Source: Nocardia miyunensis NBRC 108239
Lineage (GTDB): Bacteria; Actinomycetota; Actinomycetes; Mycobacteriales; Mycobacteriaceae
Length of the DNA stretch: 64,000 nt
NCBI RefSeq assembly: GCF_001613065.1
Contig: NZ_BDBQ01000039.1
Span: forward strand, 62,001-126,000
Direction: 5' to 3'
The translations under genes were made by a program, and so were the position numbers. The notes below the pieces were generated by a model. The model saw only the letters and a program-made list of their open reading frames with translations, did not search any database and was not told the DNA's origin. Each line of letters opens with the position of its first letter. The first letter of the stretch is position 1. Below are positions 1-9,400 of this stretch, piece after piece.

Positions 1-966
1 AGCCCGCGCGGGCTGGAGTACAAGGTGCAGTTCCCCGGCCCGACCGGTGCGAACGCTGTGGAATCGGCGCTTAAACTGGCGCGCAAGATCACCGGCCGCA
101 CCACAATTCTCAACTTCACCAACGCATTTCACGGCATGACTCTCGGCGCGCTGTCGGTGACCGGTAATGCCGCCAAGCGAGCGGGCGCGGGAGTGCCTCT
201 GGTGCACGTGAATCCGATGCCGTACGACGGTTACGTCGAGGGCGAGGACTTCGCCTGGATGGAGCGCGTCCTGGACGACAACTCCTCCGGTGTGGAAAAG
301 CCCGCCGCGGTGATCGTGGAGACCGTGCAGGGCGAGGGCGGCGTGAATGTCGCGCGGCACGAATGGCTGCGCGCGCTGGCCGGACTGTGCGCCGCGCGGG
401 GCATCCTGCTCATCGTCGACGACGTGCAGATGGGCTGCGGTCGCACCGGCCCGTTCTTCTCCTTCGAGACCGCCGGCATCACCCCCGACATCGTGACGCT
501 GTCCAAGTCGATCAGCGGTTACGGCATGCCGATGGCGCTGGTGCTGATGCGCCCCGAACTCGACCAGTGGGCGCCCGGCGAGCACAACGGCACGTTCCGC
601 GGCAACAACCCGGCATTCGTCACCGCGAAGGTCTCGCTCGAGCACTTCTGGACCGACCGAAAGCTCGAGGAGTCCACCGTCAGCAAGGGCGAGAAGATCC
701 GGAAGTCGTTCGGCGCCTTGGCCGATGCGCACGCGGGAATCTCCACTCGCGGCCGCGGTCTGGTGCAAGGTTTGGTTTTCGATGACGCCTCGCAGGCGAG
801 TAAAGTCTGCCGCATCTCCTTCGAGAAGGGGCTGATCGTGGAAACCTCAGGCGCCGAGGATCAGGTGGTCAAGCTGCTGCCGCCGCTGACCATCACCGAT
901 GAAGAGCTCGACCACGGCCTGAAGATCCTCACCGACGCCGTGCACACCATCCGGGAAGGCCGCTGA
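1..966 (+). CDS. ectB: L-2,4-diaminobutyrate transaminase EctB (5'-truncated by window edge)
   Basis: PLP-dependent aminotransferase of ectoine synthesis: converts aspartate semialdehyde to L-2,4-diaminobutyrate using glutamate as amino donor. The reading frame is already open at base 1 (SPRGLEYKVQFPGPTGANAVE), which is internal EctB sequence. About 100 N-terminal residues and any ectA lie outside the window; 321 residues are visible. The cofactor Asp is in IVDDVQMGCGRTG and the Schiff-base Lys in TLSKSISGYG (codon 505-507). The stop lies 2 bp before ectC, so the genes are one operon. Cytoplasmic. An ATG at position 25 is internal and not the start. Confidence 0.97.
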   Translation, partial: SPRGLEYKVQFPGPTGANAVESALKLARKITGRTTILNFTNAFHGMTLGALSVTGNAAKRAGAGVPLVHVNPMPYDGYVEGEDFAWMERVLDDNSSGVEKPAAVIVETVQGEGGVNVARHEWLRALAGLCAARGILLIVDDVQMGCGRTGPFFSFETAGITPDIVTLSKSISGYGMPMALVLMRPELDQWAPGEHNGTFRGNNPAFVTAKVSLEHFWTDRKLEESTVSKGEKIRKSFGALADAHAGISTRGRGLVQGLVFDDASQASKVCRISFEKGLIVETSGAEDQVVKLLPPLTITDEELDHGLKILTDAVHTIREGR

Positions 967-968
967 AG

Positions 969-1364
969 ATGATCGTTCGTACCACTGCCGAGATCACCGG
1001 TACCGACCGCGATGTCGCCCAGGAGCGGTGGCGCAGCAAGCGCATCGTGCTGGGTGGTGACCGGGTCGGATTCTCGTTCCACGAGACCACGATCGAGGCG
1101 GGCACCGTGCACGAGTTCCACTATCAGAACCATGTGGAGGCGGTCTGGCTCGTCGAGGGTGAGGGCACGCTCTACGACCTCACCAACGAGAAGACCTACG
1201 ACTTGGCCCCCGGCACCATGTATCTGCTCAACGGGCACGAACGTCATCGCGTCGAGACTCGTACGCAGATGCGGATGCTATGTGTATTCAACCCGCCGGT
1301 CACGGGCCAGGAGGTGCACGACGAGAACGGCGTCTATCCATTGGTCGCCGTTCCGGATCTGTAA
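969..1364 (+). CDS. ectC: L-ectoine synthase EctC
   Basis: Small cupin enzyme that cyclises N-gamma-acetyl-2,4-diaminobutyrate to ectoine, a compatible solute against salt and heat stress. Its 131 residues match the family length. The cupin core is visible as FSFHETTIEAGTVHEFHYQNH followed by VEAVWLVEGEGTLYDL and MYLLNGHERH. It starts 2 bp after the ectB stop, and its stop codon overlaps the strong Shine-Dalgarno sequence of ectD (aaggagga at 1363-1370). This tight coupling supports ectB-ectC-ectD co-expression. Confidence 0.97.
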   Translation: MIVRTTAEITGTDRDVAQERWRSKRIVLGGDRVGFSFHETTIEAGTVHEFHYQNHVEAVWLVEGEGTLYDLTNEKTYDLAPGTMYLLNGHERHRVETRTQMRMLCVFNPPVTGQEVHDENGVYPLVAVPDL

Positions 1365-1379
1365 GGAGGAAACTGCCGG

Positions 1380-2270
1380 ATGACGTTGGCCGACAATAGG
1401 ATCGATCGCTACCCGACACGAACCCCGTCGCCGGAGGCGATGATGGACCGGATCGACCCCACGGTGTGGGGCGGGCCGGAGTCGGGTGCGGCCGAATCTT
1501 TGGCGAACTTCGAATCGGACGGGTACGCGATCTTCGAGGAATTGCTCACGACCGCGGAGGTCGCGGATTTCTCTGGCGAGGTCGACCGGCTCGCGAGTGA
1601 TCCGGAGCTGCGACTGGATGAACGGGTGATCATCGAGAAGAAGTCGAACCGCGTGCGGTCGATCTTCGAGGTGCACCGGATCAGCCCCAAGGTGGCCGAT
1701 CTGGTGCGCGATCCCCGCGTCATCGGGCTGGCACGGCACGTGCTGGGTTCGGATGTGTACATCCACCAGAGCCGGGTCAACTACATGCCGGGTTTCGAGG
1801 GCACCGGATTCTACTGGCATTCGGACTTCGAAACCTGGCATGCCGAGGACGGCATGCCCGCGCCGCGGGCGGTGAGCCTGTCCATCGCGCTGACCGACAA
1901 CTACCCGTTCAACGGCAGCCTGATGCTGATGCCCGGCTCGCACCGCACCTTCGTGCCGTGCCAGGGCGCCACTCCGGCCGACCACTACCGGGAATCGTTG
2001 CAGGAGCAGCAGATCGGCGTGCCGTCGCACGACAACATCAGTGAACTGGCGGAGAAGCACGGCATCGCGCAGTTCACCGGTGCGCGCGGCTCGGCGCTGC
2101 TGTTCGATTCGAACATCATGCACGCCTCGGCCAACAACATCACCCCGTTCCCGCGCTCGAACATCTTCCTGGTGTTCAACAGCGTCGAGAACACGCTCGT
2201 GGCACCGTATTCCGCGCCGGTGCCGCGGCCGACGTACATCGCGGCGCAGGAGTTCGATCCCGTTCGCTGA
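1380..2270 (+). CDS. ectD: Ectoine hydroxylase EctD
   Basis: Fe(II)/2-oxoglutarate-dependent dioxygenase that converts ectoine to 5-hydroxyectoine. 296 residues, the usual size. The iron-binding facial triad is visible: HxD in FYWHSDFETWHAEDG, about residues 145-160, and the distal His in SNIMHASANN near residue 245. PhyH-type fold. The ATG follows aaggagga by 9 bp. Last gene of the ectoine operon; a hairpin at 2282-2322 follows. Its presence means the strain can make hydroxyectoine as well as ectoine. Confidence 0.97.
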   Translation: MTLADNRIDRYPTRTPSPEAMMDRIDPTVWGGPESGAAESLANFESDGYAIFEELLTTAEVADFSGEVDRLASDPELRLDERVIIEKKSNRVRSIFEVHRISPKVADLVRDPRVIGLARHVLGSDVYIHQSRVNYMPGFEGTGFYWHSDFETWHAEDGMPAPRAVSLSIALTDNYPFNGSLMLMPGSHRTFVPCQGATPADHYRESLQEQQIGVPSHDNISELAEKHGIAQFTGARGSALLFDSNIMHASANNITPFPRSNIFLVFNSVENTLVAPYSAPVPRPTYIAAQEFDPVR

Positions 2271-2281
2271 TCTCGTCGTCG

Positions 2282-2322
2282 AATGCCCCGCCGCCCTGGA
2301 CATCTCGGGTGAGCGGGGCGTT
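2282..2322. terminator. Hairpin between convergent ectD and DUF72 genes
   Basis: Bases 2282-2291 pair with 2313-2322 (10 bp including one G-T pair; core GCCCCGC/GCGGGGC). The 21-base loop could itself pair CCC with GGG. There is no clear T-run, as is common for actinobacterial terminators. It lies just past the ectD stop and before the end of the oppositely oriented DUF72 gene, so it may serve both strands. Confidence 0.5.
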
Positions 2323-2350
2323 CGGCTGTTCGGGGACGGTGTCTTCCGGT

Positions 2351-3190
2351 TCAGAACAACGTCATCGGGGCGGTTTCCGGCGGCCGGGGCAGCGGTTCGA
2401 GCTCGGGCACGAGCGTGCGCGTCTGCTCGTGGAAGCGCCGGGCCAGCATCAGTGACGCGGCGTTGTCGGGGGTGTGCACGAAAACCGTGGGGGAGCGGCC
2501 TTCTCGCAACCAGCCGGCCGCCACCTCGGCCCACGGCTGCCAGCCCGCGATGGTCGCCTCGGCGTCGTCGCGGCCGTGATAACGCACGATCGGGAATTCG
2601 GTGAGCGCCTGATCGCGGCGGGGCAGGCGCGGCTTCTTGCCCCACGCTTCGCGCTCACCCGCGCTGCTCGGACGTGCGGCGAAAAGCGTTGTGGTGTCGA
2701 AGGGTATCCACTCCGCGCCGACGCGGTTCAGGACGTACTCGAGTCGCCGCGCGGCCCGCTCATCGGTGAAGAAGTCGGGATGACGGACCTCCACCGCGCT
2801 GCGGCATTCGCGGGGGAGCTGTCGCAGGAATCCGGCCAGCACACCGAGATCGGCGGGCCCGAACGAGGCGGGCAGCTGCGCCCACAGCGCGTGCACGCGC
2901 GGGCCGAGCGGTTCGATCGCGGTGAGGAAGGCGGTCAGGTCGGATTCCGCGCCGCTCATCCGGTGATCGTGGGTGATGATCTTCGGCAGTTTCACCACGA
3001 ACCGGAACTCCGGCGAGGTCTGGCGCGCCCAGGATTCCACCGTTTTGCGCGCTGGAATCGCGTAGAAGGTGGTGTTGGTCTCCACGGCGGTGCACCAACC
3101 GGCGTAGCCGCGCAGACGCTCCCGCGGATCGGGCTGTTGCTCCTGCCAGGCGGTATGCGTCCACTGCGCACAACCTACGGACAATCGCAT
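2351..3190 (-). CDS. DUF72 family protein
   Basis: 279 residues beginning MRLSVGCAQWTH, the usual N-terminus of the DUF72 (YecE-like) TIM-barrel family, whose biochemical role is not established. Family features visible are RLRGYAGWCTAVETNTTFYAIP, FRFVVKLPKIITHD, then SAVEVRHPDFF and a late FVHTPDNAAS stretch. It is the last of three minus-strand genes downstream of two acyl-CoA dehydrogenases, but a hairpin at 3248-3282 separates it from them, so it may be transcribed alone. Normal high-GC codon use. Confidence 0.85.
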   Translation of the reverse strand: MRLSVGCAQWTHTAWQEQQPDPRERLRGYAGWCTAVETNTTFYAIPARKTVESWARQTSPEFRFVVKLPKIITHDHRMSGAESDLTAFLTAIEPLGPRVHALWAQLPASFGPADLGVLAGFLRQLPRECRSAVEVRHPDFFTDERAARRLEYVLNRVGAEWIPFDTTTLFAARPSSAGEREAWGKKPRLPRRDQALTEFPIVRYHGRDDAEATIAGWQPWAEVAAGWLREGRSPTVFVHTPDNAASLMLARRFHEQTRTLVPELEPLPRPPETAPMTLF

Positions 3191-3247
3191 CCCGTGACGT
3201 TATCGCGTGTGGTGTCATCGGTCCGAATCCGCTGTCGCGGTGGAAAC

Positions 3248-3282
3248 CGGCGGGCCGCCACACACGGTGCGGCGGCCCGCCG
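3248..3282. terminator. GC-rich hairpin after the acyl-CoA dehydrogenase pair
   Basis: A perfect 12-bp inverted repeat, CGGCGGGCCGCC at 3248-3259 with GGCGGCCCGCCG at 3271-3282, around an 11-base loop. It sits in the 192-bp gap between the end of the downstream dehydrogenase gene and the start of DUF72 on the minus strand. There is no T-tract. Probably a terminator for the dehydrogenase transcript. Confidence 0.55.
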
Positions 3283-3382
3283 AGGTCGACTGTCTGTCCG
3301 CATCGAGCCGACTCGTTCGACAGTTCATCGGTGGGCGGTCACCGCTCCCACTGTTGAGCTGGGTCGGCGGTGTCTCAGCGAA

Positions 3383-4510
3383 TCATGCGGGACGGGTCAG
3401 CGCGGCGTAGCGCGCGACGTGCTGATCGGCGGTACCCCATTCGTACTGAATCGCGGTGAGCCGCTTGAAGAAATGGCCGATGGCGAGTTCCTCGGTCATG
3501 CCCATCGCGCCGTGCAGTTGCACCGCGGACTGTCCGAGGAAGCGGGCCGCGCGGGCGATCGTGGCCTTGGCCGCCGCGGCGGCGCGGGCGCGTTCGTCAT
3601 TCGGCGCACCGAGCTTCAACGTCACCAGATATGTTGCGGCGATGGCCTGTTCGAGTTCGAGGTGCATATCGACCATGCGGTGCTGGAGCACCTGGAAACT
3701 CGCGATCGGCACACCGAACTGACGACGCTGCTTGGCGTATTCGACCGTGTCGTCCAGCACCCGGCGCATCGCGCCGATCGCCTCGGCGCAGACCGCCGCG
3801 ATCGCTTCGTCGGCCGCGGTGGCCAGCGAATCATCCGCTGCCCCTTCCGATCCCAGCAGCGCGTCGGCCGGGACACGCACGCCCTCGAGGGTGATGTCCG
3901 CCGCGCGGCGCTCGTCGATGGTGCGATAGGAATGCAGGGTGAGTCCGGCCGCGCCGGCCTCCACCAGGAACAGCGACACGCCGCTCGAATCGGGTGTGCG
4001 CGCGGTGACCAGCAGGTGGGTGGCCAGCGGTGCGCTGGTCACCACGGTCTTCGCGCCGTCGAGAACCCAGTCCTCGCCGTCGCGGCGAGCGGTGGTCGAG
4101 ACCTTCGCGAGGTTGTAGCCCGAATCGGCCTCCAGCGCGGCCAGGGCGGTGATCACCTCGCCGGAAACGATGCCGCGCAACATTTCCTGCGCGCGTGCCC
4201 CACCGGCACGCCGCAGCAGACCCGCGCCGACCACGACGGTGTCGACGAAAGGCTCCACGACCAGTGCCCCGCCGAACGCCTCGGCGATGATGAGCGTTTC
4301 GACCGGCCCGCCGTCGAACCCGCCGACCTCCTCGGGCAGTGCCGCGCCGAGTATGCCGACCTCGGTGGCGAAGGCACGCCAGATCTCCGGCTGCCAGCCG
4401 ATCCCGACGCGCGCCGCGGACCGGCTCTTGTCCAGGTCGTATCGCGCCGCCAGGAATTCGGTGACGGTATCGCGCAGCAGTTGCTGCTCCGCGGTGTATT
4501 CGAAGTCCAT
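3383..4510 (-). CDS. Acyl-CoA dehydrogenase (FadE-type), second of a pair
   Basis: FAD flavoprotein that introduces a trans-2,3 double bond into an acyl-CoA. 375 residues with the full fold: N-terminal helices (MDFEYTAEQQLLRDTVTEFL), middle beta domain (GYNLAKVSTTARRDGEDWVLDGAKTVV) and C-terminal helices (QLHGAMGMTEELAIGHFFKR). It starts 16 bp after the stop of the upstream dehydrogenase gene, so the two are co-transcribed. In Mycobacteriales such adjacent pairs often form alpha2-beta2 enzymes for bulky CoA thioesters such as steroid side chains; applying that here is inference. Substrate unknown. Confidence 0.9.
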   Translation of the reverse strand: MDFEYTAEQQLLRDTVTEFLAARYDLDKSRSAARVGIGWQPEIWRAFATEVGILGAALPEEVGGFDGGPVETLIIAEAFGGALVVEPFVDTVVVGAGLLRRAGGARAQEMLRGIVSGEVITALAALEADSGYNLAKVSTTARRDGEDWVLDGAKTVVTSAPLATHLLVTARTPDSSGVSLFLVEAGAAGLTLHSYRTIDERRAADITLEGVRVPADALLGSEGAADDSLATAADEAIAAVCAEAIGAMRRVLDDTVEYAKQRRQFGVPIASFQVLQHRMVDMHLELEQAIAATYLVTLKLGAPNDERARAAAAAKATIARAARFLGQSAVQLHGAMGMTEELAIGHFFKRLTAIQYEWGTADQHVARYAALTRPA

Positions 4511-4526
4511 GATCAGATCCCGTCCG

Positions 4527-5756
4527 TCACAGGCCCAGGCCGGCCTTGGCGATGATGTTGCGCTGAATTTCGTTGCTGCCGGCGTAGATCGATCCGGCGC
4601 GGTCGTTGAAGTAGCGCAGGGGTGCGACCGCCTGCCACTCCTGGCCGCTGAGATAGCCGTCGGCGGGCGGCACGAAATCGGCCACCGGACCGCCGGGCAT
4701 CGTGGCGTGCGGCTGATAGGCGCGTCCGCGCGGACCGGCTGCCTCGAGGGTCAGTTCGGTGAGCTGCTGGCTCAGTTCGGTGCCGAGCACCTTCAGGGTC
4801 GAGGCGGCCGGGCCCGGATCCTTGCCGCGCGAAATCGCCGACATGGTGCGGTATTCCAGGATCTCCAGCACGTCCGCGCGAATGCGGACATCGGCCAGCT
4901 TCGCCGCGAACGCCGGATCGTCCAGTAGTGCGTCGCCGTTCGGGCCGGGCTGGGAAACCGCCTGGGCGGCAAGGGATTCGGCCATGACCTGTAGGGCTGG
5001 GGCCAACGCGCCGCCGCGTTCGAAGTTGAGCAGATATTTGGCGACGGTCCAGCCGTCGTCGATGCGGCCCAGAACGTTGGCCTTGGGCACCCGCACCGAG
5101 TCGAAGAACACCTGGTTCTGCACCTGCTCGCCGGAGGTCATCACCAGCGGGCGCACCTGGATGCCGGGGGTGTTCATATCGATCAGCAGGAAGGTGATGC
5201 CCTGCTGTTTGCGTTCCAGTTTCGAGGTGCGGACCAGGGCGAAGATCCAGTTCGCCTCGGTGGCGTGGGTGGTCCAGATCTTGCTGCCGGTGACGATCAG
5301 ATCGTCGCCGTCGGAGAGCGCGGCCATCGACAGCGACGCCAGATCCGATCCCGACTCGGGCTCGGAGTAGCCCTGACAGAAGAACACCTCGCCGGTCAGG
5401 ATGCCGGGCAGGAAGAAATTCTTCTGCTCCTCGGTGCCGAAGGCGACGATGGCGTGCGCGACCATCCGGATGCCCATCGGCGAGAGCATCGGAGCGCCCG
5501 CGAGGATCGACTCGCGCTCGAAGATGTAGTGCTGGGTCATGCTCCACGGGCATCCGCCGTGCTCCACCGGCCAGGCTGGTGCGGCCCAGCCGCGCGCGTG
5601 CAGGATCTGCTGCCATCGCATGCTGGCCTCGTGGTCGGGGTACACGCTCGTCACGAGGCGCCCGGCGCGGCGGATTTCGGGGGTCAGATGCTCGTCGAGG
5701 AAGTCTCGTACCTCGTCGCGAAACGCCAGATCGGCGGGTGAGAAGTCCAGATCCAC
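4527..5756 (-). CDS. Acyl-CoA dehydrogenase (FadE-type), first of a pair
   Basis: 409 residues from a GTG at 5756 (VDLDFSPADLAFRDEVRDFL), chosen because AAGGAG lies 7 bp upstream on the minus strand. A longer frame reaching 5849 adds sequence unlike the family and would run through the control region. Typical motifs are GYSEPESGSDLASL, SKIWTTHATEANWIF and the C-terminal AGSIYAGSNEIQRNIIAKAG that contacts FAD. Partner gene follows 16 bp downstream. The upstream region holds two TTCCA-N3-TGGA palindromes, suggesting control by a dimeric (perhaps TetR-type) repressor. Substrate not predictable. Confidence 0.92.
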   Translation of the reverse strand: MDLDFSPADLAFRDEVRDFLDEHLTPEIRRAGRLVTSVYPDHEASMRWQQILHARGWAAPAWPVEHGGCPWSMTQHYIFERESILAGAPMLSPMGIRMVAHAIVAFGTEEQKNFFLPGILTGEVFFCQGYSEPESGSDLASLSMAALSDGDDLIVTGSKIWTTHATEANWIFALVRTSKLERKQQGITFLLIDMNTPGIQVRPLVMTSGEQVQNQVFFDSVRVPKANVLGRIDDGWTVAKYLLNFERGGALAPALQVMAESLAAQAVSQPGPNGDALLDDPAFAAKLADVRIRADVLEILEYRTMSAISRGKDPGPAASTLKVLGTELSQQLTELTLEAAGPRGRAYQPHATMPGGPVADFVPPADGYLSGQEWQAVAPLRYFNDRAGSIYAGSNEIQRNIIAKAGLGL

Positions 5757-5842
5757 GAAGAACTCCTTGTTCGATAAGTGGAGCTCTACCTTCTCATTTG
5801 TTGCCCACTGAATGCAAATGGTCGTTAACTTAATGATATCGG

Positions 5843-5895
5843 TTGACATTCCACTGTGGAGGTAGGATGCTGATATTTAACATTCCACTTTGGAA
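5843..5895. promoter_or_regulatory. Repeated palindrome between fadE pair and DUF1707 gene
   Basis: Two copies of the same palindrome: TTCCACTGTGGAG at 5849-5861 and TTCCACTTTGGAA at 5883-5895, the second perfect (TTCCA-N3-TGGAA). Start-to-start distance is 34 bp, about three helical turns. The first directly abuts a TTGACA hexamer (5843-5848), a plausible -35 element for the plus-strand DUF1707 gene. The surrounding 5757-5922 is noticeably AT-rich. Most likely an operator for a regulator encoded elsewhere; the sequence does not match the KstR or KstR2 motifs I know. Confidence 0.55.
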
Positions 5896-5922
5896 TATTG
5901 ATCTCGCCGAGAGGGACAGCTG

Positions 5923-6357
5923 ATGGACATCACGTCCGGAACCCGCGCCGATGACGCCGAGCGGCAGCAGGTCGCCGACCTACTGGCCCGGCACCTGGGT
6001 GCGGGACGCATCGATCTGACCGAATACGACCAGCGGGTGGCGCGGGTGTGGGCTTGCGCGACTCGCGAGGACCTGCAACTCGTGCTGTCCGATCTGCCGA
6101 ATCTGGCGGCCGAGCGACCCGCGGTATCCGTGCGCCGGGGTGCGCGGATACCCATCTGGCAGCGCATCGAAGGCGCGGCATGGCTGGGCGTGAGCGTGCT
6201 GAGCCTGGTGATCTGGGGCCTGATCTGCCTCGGCATGGGCCGGCTCACCTATCCGTGGCCGATGTGGGTGATCGGGCCGTGGGGTGTCGCGCTGGCGTTC
6301 CGGGCCCTGACTGGATGGGAGTCGCGCGGCTGTCACAAGCGCGGTCTCGCGCGGTGA
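5923..6357 (+). CDS. DUF1707 (SHOCT-like) membrane protein
   Basis: 144 residues. The N-terminal 55 residues are a DUF1707 domain (MDITSGTRADDAERQQVADLLARHLGAGRIDLTEYDQRV...LSDLP), a short module common in actinobacteria and usually attached to membrane segments. Two hydrophobic stretches follow, about residues 86-108 and 112-130. Function unknown. It faces the acyl-CoA dehydrogenase pair across a shared control region and ends 73 bp before smc. Confidence 0.85.
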   Translation: MDITSGTRADDAERQQVADLLARHLGAGRIDLTEYDQRVARVWACATREDLQLVLSDLPNLAAERPAVSVRRGARIPIWQRIEGAAWLGVSVLSLVIWGLICLGMGRLTYPWPMWVIGPWGVALAFRALTGWESRGCHKRGLAR

Positions 6358-6430
6358 GGCGGGGTCGGTGAGCAGCACGGTAGCTGGCGTACGCACGGCT
6401 ATCGCACGGTAGCAGGTAGATTGGCGTGCT

Positions 6431-9400
6431 GTGCACCTGAAGAGCCTGACGCTGAAGGGGTTCAAATCCTTCGCGTCCGCGACGACACTTCGCCTCGAGC
6501 CGGGGATCACCTGTGTGGTGGGCCCCAACGGCTCGGGTAAGTCGAATGTGGTCGACGCGCTCACCTGGGTGATGGGTGAGCAGGGCGCCAAAGCGTTGCG
6601 CGGGGGCAAGATGCAGGACGTCATCTTCGCCGGAACCGCCGGGCGCGCGCCGCTGGGCCGCGCCGAGGTCACGCTGACGATCGACAATTCCGACGGCGCG
6701 CTGCCGATCGACTACGCCGAGGTATCCATCACCCGGCGCATGTTCCGCGACGGCGCGGGGGAGTACGAGATCAACGGCAGCTCGTGTCGTCTGATGGATG
6801 TGCAGGAACTGCTGAGCGATTCGGGTATCGGCCGGGAGATGCACGTCATCGTCGGGCAGGGGCAGCTCTCGGCGATCCTGGAATCGCGTCCCGAGGATCG
6901 GCGTGCCTTCATCGAGGAGGCCGCCGGTGTGCTCAAACACCGCAAGCGCAAGGAAAAGGCGGTCCGCAAACTCGAGGCCATGCAGGCCAATCTGGCGCGG
7001 CTGACCGACCTGACCACCGAACTGCGCCGCCAGCTCAAGCCATTGGGCCGCCAAGCCGAGGTGGCGCGGCGCGCGGCCACCGTGCAGGCGGATCTGCGCG
7101 ATGCGCGATTGCGGCTCGCCGCCGACGATCTGGTCGCGCGTCGGCGCGATCTGGAGAGCCAGCAGAGCAAGCAGGCTTACGCTCGCGAACAGCAGATCAA
7201 CGTCCAGGCCGAACTGGATGCCGCGAATGCCGCACTCGCACAACAGGAATTCCAGCTGTCCCGGCTGACTCCCGGCGCCGAGGCCGCCGCGCAGACCTGG
7301 TTCCAGCTCTCGGCGCTGGTGGAACGGGTCAACGCGACCATCCGCATCGCCCACGATCGCGCCCGCAACCTGACCATCGAACAGCCCACCGGCACCGGCC
7401 GCGACCCCGAGCAGCTCGAGGCCGAGGCCGCCCGGGTGGAGGCGCAGGAGGCCGAACTGCTCGAGGCGGTCGAGATCGCCGCCGAGACGCTCGAGGCCGC
7501 GCGGGATCAGCTGCACGAGCGCGAACAGGCCGCCAAGGCCGCCGAACAGGCGCATCTGGCCGCCGTGCGGGCCATCGCCGATCGTCGCGAGGGGCTGGCG
7601 CGGTTGTCCGGCCAGGTGGACACCCTGCGTTCGCGGGCGCAGTCCGCCGAGACCGAGATCGCCCGGCTGTCCACCTCGCTGACCGAGGCGCGGGCCCGGG
7701 GTGCGGCCGCCGAGGACGAATTCGAACGTGTACAAAGCGAATTGAGTGAGCTGGACGCGGGCGAGGAAGGTCTGGACGCCGCCTACGAGCATGCCGCCCA
7801 GGCGTTCACGCAGGCCGATGAGCGCGTTACCGAACTGCGAGAGAAGGATCGGGAGGCCAGTAAGAAGGTCGCCTCGCTGGGCGCGCGGATCGAGGCCCTG
7901 ACCATGGGCCTGGCCCGCCGGGACGGCGCGGCCTGGCTGCTCGAGCACCGGGCCGAGGGTCTGATCGGCCCGTTGTCGGGAATTCTCCAGGTGCACAATG
8001 GTTTCGAAGCCGCGGTCGCCGCCGCGCTCGGGCCGCTCGCCGATGCGGTCACCGCGGACTCCGGCGGCACCGCGCATGCCGCGCTGCGGGCCTTGAAGGA
8101 GGCCGACGGCGGTCGGGCCGCGGTGGTGTACGGCGGTGCGGCACTGTCGGATTCGGCCCCCGCCGCATTGCCCGCCGGGACGCGTCGGCTGATCGATGTG
8201 GTGGACTGCCCGGAGAACATGCGTGGCGCCGTCGTGGCGCTGACCGCGGGCACCGTGGTCGTGGATGATCTGCCCGCCGCGGCCGAATTGCTCTCCGCGC
8301 GACCGGAATTGCGCGTGGTCACCCGCGACGGCGATCTGACCGGTTCGGGCTGGCTGCTCGGCGGTTCGGACCGCGCGCCCAGCCAGCTCGAGATCCAAGC
8401 CGATATCGACTCCGCGCGTGCGGAATTGGAGGCCTGGCAGCGCACCGCCGAGGAGCTCGAGGCGGCGCTGTCGGGCGCGCTGGCCGAACAGGCCGATCGC
8501 AAGGAGTCCGTCGACCAGGCGCTGCTCGCGCTGCACGAATCCGATCAGGCGCTGGTCGCGATCTACGACCGGCTGGGCCGGTTGGGTGAGTCGGCGCGCA
8601 ACGCGCAGCGCGAATGCGAGCGTCTGCTGACCCAGCGCGACGACGCCGAGGCCGCGCGCGACGACAACTCCGAGAAACTGGCCGAACTCGAGGATCGTCT
8701 GCGGCGCGTGGAATCCGAACAGTCCGGGCTGGATTCGGACGACGACGCCGGAACCGAGACCGCCGGAGCGCATCGCGAGGAGGCCGCGGCCGCTCTCGCG
8801 GAGGCTCGCGCGATGGAGGTGGAGGCCCGCCTGTCCGTGCGCACCGCCGAGGAACGCGCGGAATCGGTTCGGGGCAAGGCTGATTCGCTGCGCCGCGCGG
8901 CACGCGCCGAACGGGAGACCCGGGCGCGCGCCGAACGTGCCCAGGCCGCGCGCCGGCAGGCCGCCGCGGTCGCCTCGGTGGTCGCCGAATCCGCGGAACG
9001 CGTCGCCGCCGAGCTGGGATCCGTTGTCGCTGAAGCCTCCGCGCGACGTGACGAACTGGTCCGCCGCCGCACCGAATGCGCCGGGCAGGTCGACCAGATC
9101 AAGGAACGCAGCCGCGCGCTGACCACCCAGCTCACCCAGCTGACCGATGCGGTGCACCGCGACGAGGTCGCCCGCGCCGAGGCCGCGCTGCGCATCGAAC
9201 AGCTGGAAGCGACCATCGGCGAACAGTTCGGCATGGCCCTGGACGCGCTGATCGACGAATACGGCCCGGACGTGCCCACCCCGCCCTCGGCACTGGAGTG
9301 GCAGGAGTACGAACAGGCCAAGGAGCGCGGCGACGCGGTCAGCGAACCCCAGCCGATGCCGTACGACCGGGCCACCCAGCAGCGCCGCGCCAAACGCGCC

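Noticed and set aside
6245..9157. 970-codon open frame on the minus strand opposite smc
   Set aside because: Low-complexity Gly/Leu/Arg composition, no domain; it is the antisense of the smc frame in high-GC DNA.
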